A DNA stretch of 12,720 nucleotides from Sphaerochaeta sp. (lineage in GTDB: Bacteria > Spirochaetota > Spirochaetia > Sphaerochaetales > Sphaerochaetaceae), in contig DMOO01000133.1 in the NCBI GenBank assembly GCA_003456855.1, positions 1 to 12,720 of the forward strand. The letters run 5' to 3'. Both the position numbers and the translations under genes were made by a program. The notes beneath the pieces are model-generated. The model was not told where the DNA came from. It did not search any database and was given only the letters and a program-made list of their open reading frames with translations. Below, piece after piece: positions 12,509-12,720 of this stretch (position 1 is the first letter of the stretch; each line of letters starts with the position of its first letter).

Positions 12509-12720
12509 ACCTTGCCTCCTCTTACCAGAGCACTTCTGGCGTGGGCCTCAAGACCCTCCATCCTTGCGAACATTGCAATGTCATCTGCCACACCCTCAAG
12601 GGCCTTTGGAGTGTAGTAGGTGAACTGGTACTTCTTCACGAACTCGTCAACAGAAAGCGGCGATGAGAACCTTGCCGTTCCGCTTGTGGGAAGGGTGTGG
12701 TTCGGTCCGGCCATGTAGTC
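12505..12720 (-). CDS. hisD: Histidinol dehydrogenase (C-terminal 71 residues; 5' part outside window)
   Basis: HisD oxidises histidinol to histidine in two NAD-dependent steps at a zinc site. Only the C-terminal end is in the window, beginning at the conserved [12 protein letters not shown] motif whose aspartate is a zinc ligand. The second landmark is the [13 protein letters not shown] helix, whose histidine matches the C-terminal zinc-binding histidine of the family. The frame is open to the right edge. It is the first visible gene of the operon and overlaps hisC by ATGA. hisG, usually next upstream, would lie outside. Confidence 0.95.
   Translation of the reverse strand, partial: DYMAGPNHTLPTSGTARFSSPLSVDEFVKKYQFTYYTPKALEGVADDIAMFARMEGLEAHARSALVRGGKV

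Noticed and set aside
1..12720. Search for a defence system, mobile element or phage island
   Set aside because: All intact genes are recognisable housekeeping, metal or regulatory types. The DUF3320-like protein recalls helicases sometimes found near defence genes, but no partner nuclease, methylase or transposase is present.

Overview
The window is bacterial chromosomal DNA of medium GC content. Genes are tightly packed, most lie on the minus strand, Shine-Dalgarno sites are of the AGGAGG type, and AGG/AGA are the usual arginine codons. Every recognisable gene is a bacterial housekeeping, metal-handling or regulatory type. I see no phage genes, insertion sequences, CRISPR array or tRNA/rRNA gene. 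The gene content suggests an anaerobe-like bacterium such as a Firmicute or Spirochaete, but that placement is a guess and nothing here fixes the phylum.

Layout: (1) 1-2376, minus strand: a DUF1294 membrane protein, then the copper module csoR-copA. The module has its own promoter and a perfect 17-bp palindromic CsoR-type operator; copA runs off the left edge. (2) 2428-4228, minus strand: a two-gene unit made of a small protein with two winged-helix modules, resembling the C-terminus of large DUF4011/DUF3320 helicases, and a LysR-type regulator, ending in a clear terminator. (3) 4320-5638, plus strand, divergent from unit 2: a fructose-6-phosphate aldolase/transaldolase-like enzyme overlapping a HAD phosphatase. 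(4) 5641-7521, minus strand: apt (adenine phosphoribosyltransferase), then a COG0523/CobW-type GTPase metallochaperone with a long His/Asp-rich insert. The GTPase gene converges on the HAD gene with 2 bp between stop codons, and each gene appears to carry its terminator inside or across the end of the other. (5) 7522-7888: a roughly 370-bp non-coding region holding the apt promoter, a candidate ~120-nt small RNA with two hairpins and an exposed anti-Shine-Dalgarno sequence, and a promoter that would make the next gene's mRNA leaderless. (6) 7889-8398, plus strand: a GtrA-like membrane protein. (7) 8440-12720, minus strand: the histidine operon hisD(partial)-hisC-hisB-hisH-hisA-hisF-hisI, with stop/start overlaps or tiny gaps at every junction.

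The his genes cover HisH/HisF glutamine-dependent imidazole glycerol phosphate formation, HisA isomerisation, HisB dehydration, HisC transamination, the final HisD oxidation, and the early HisI cyclohydrolase step. hisE is not next to hisI. The copper module is a classic repressor/exporter pair. The least ordinary parts are the 7.7-7.9 kb non-coding region, the free-standing double winged-helix protein beside a LysR gene, and the interlocked terminators at 5.6 kb.
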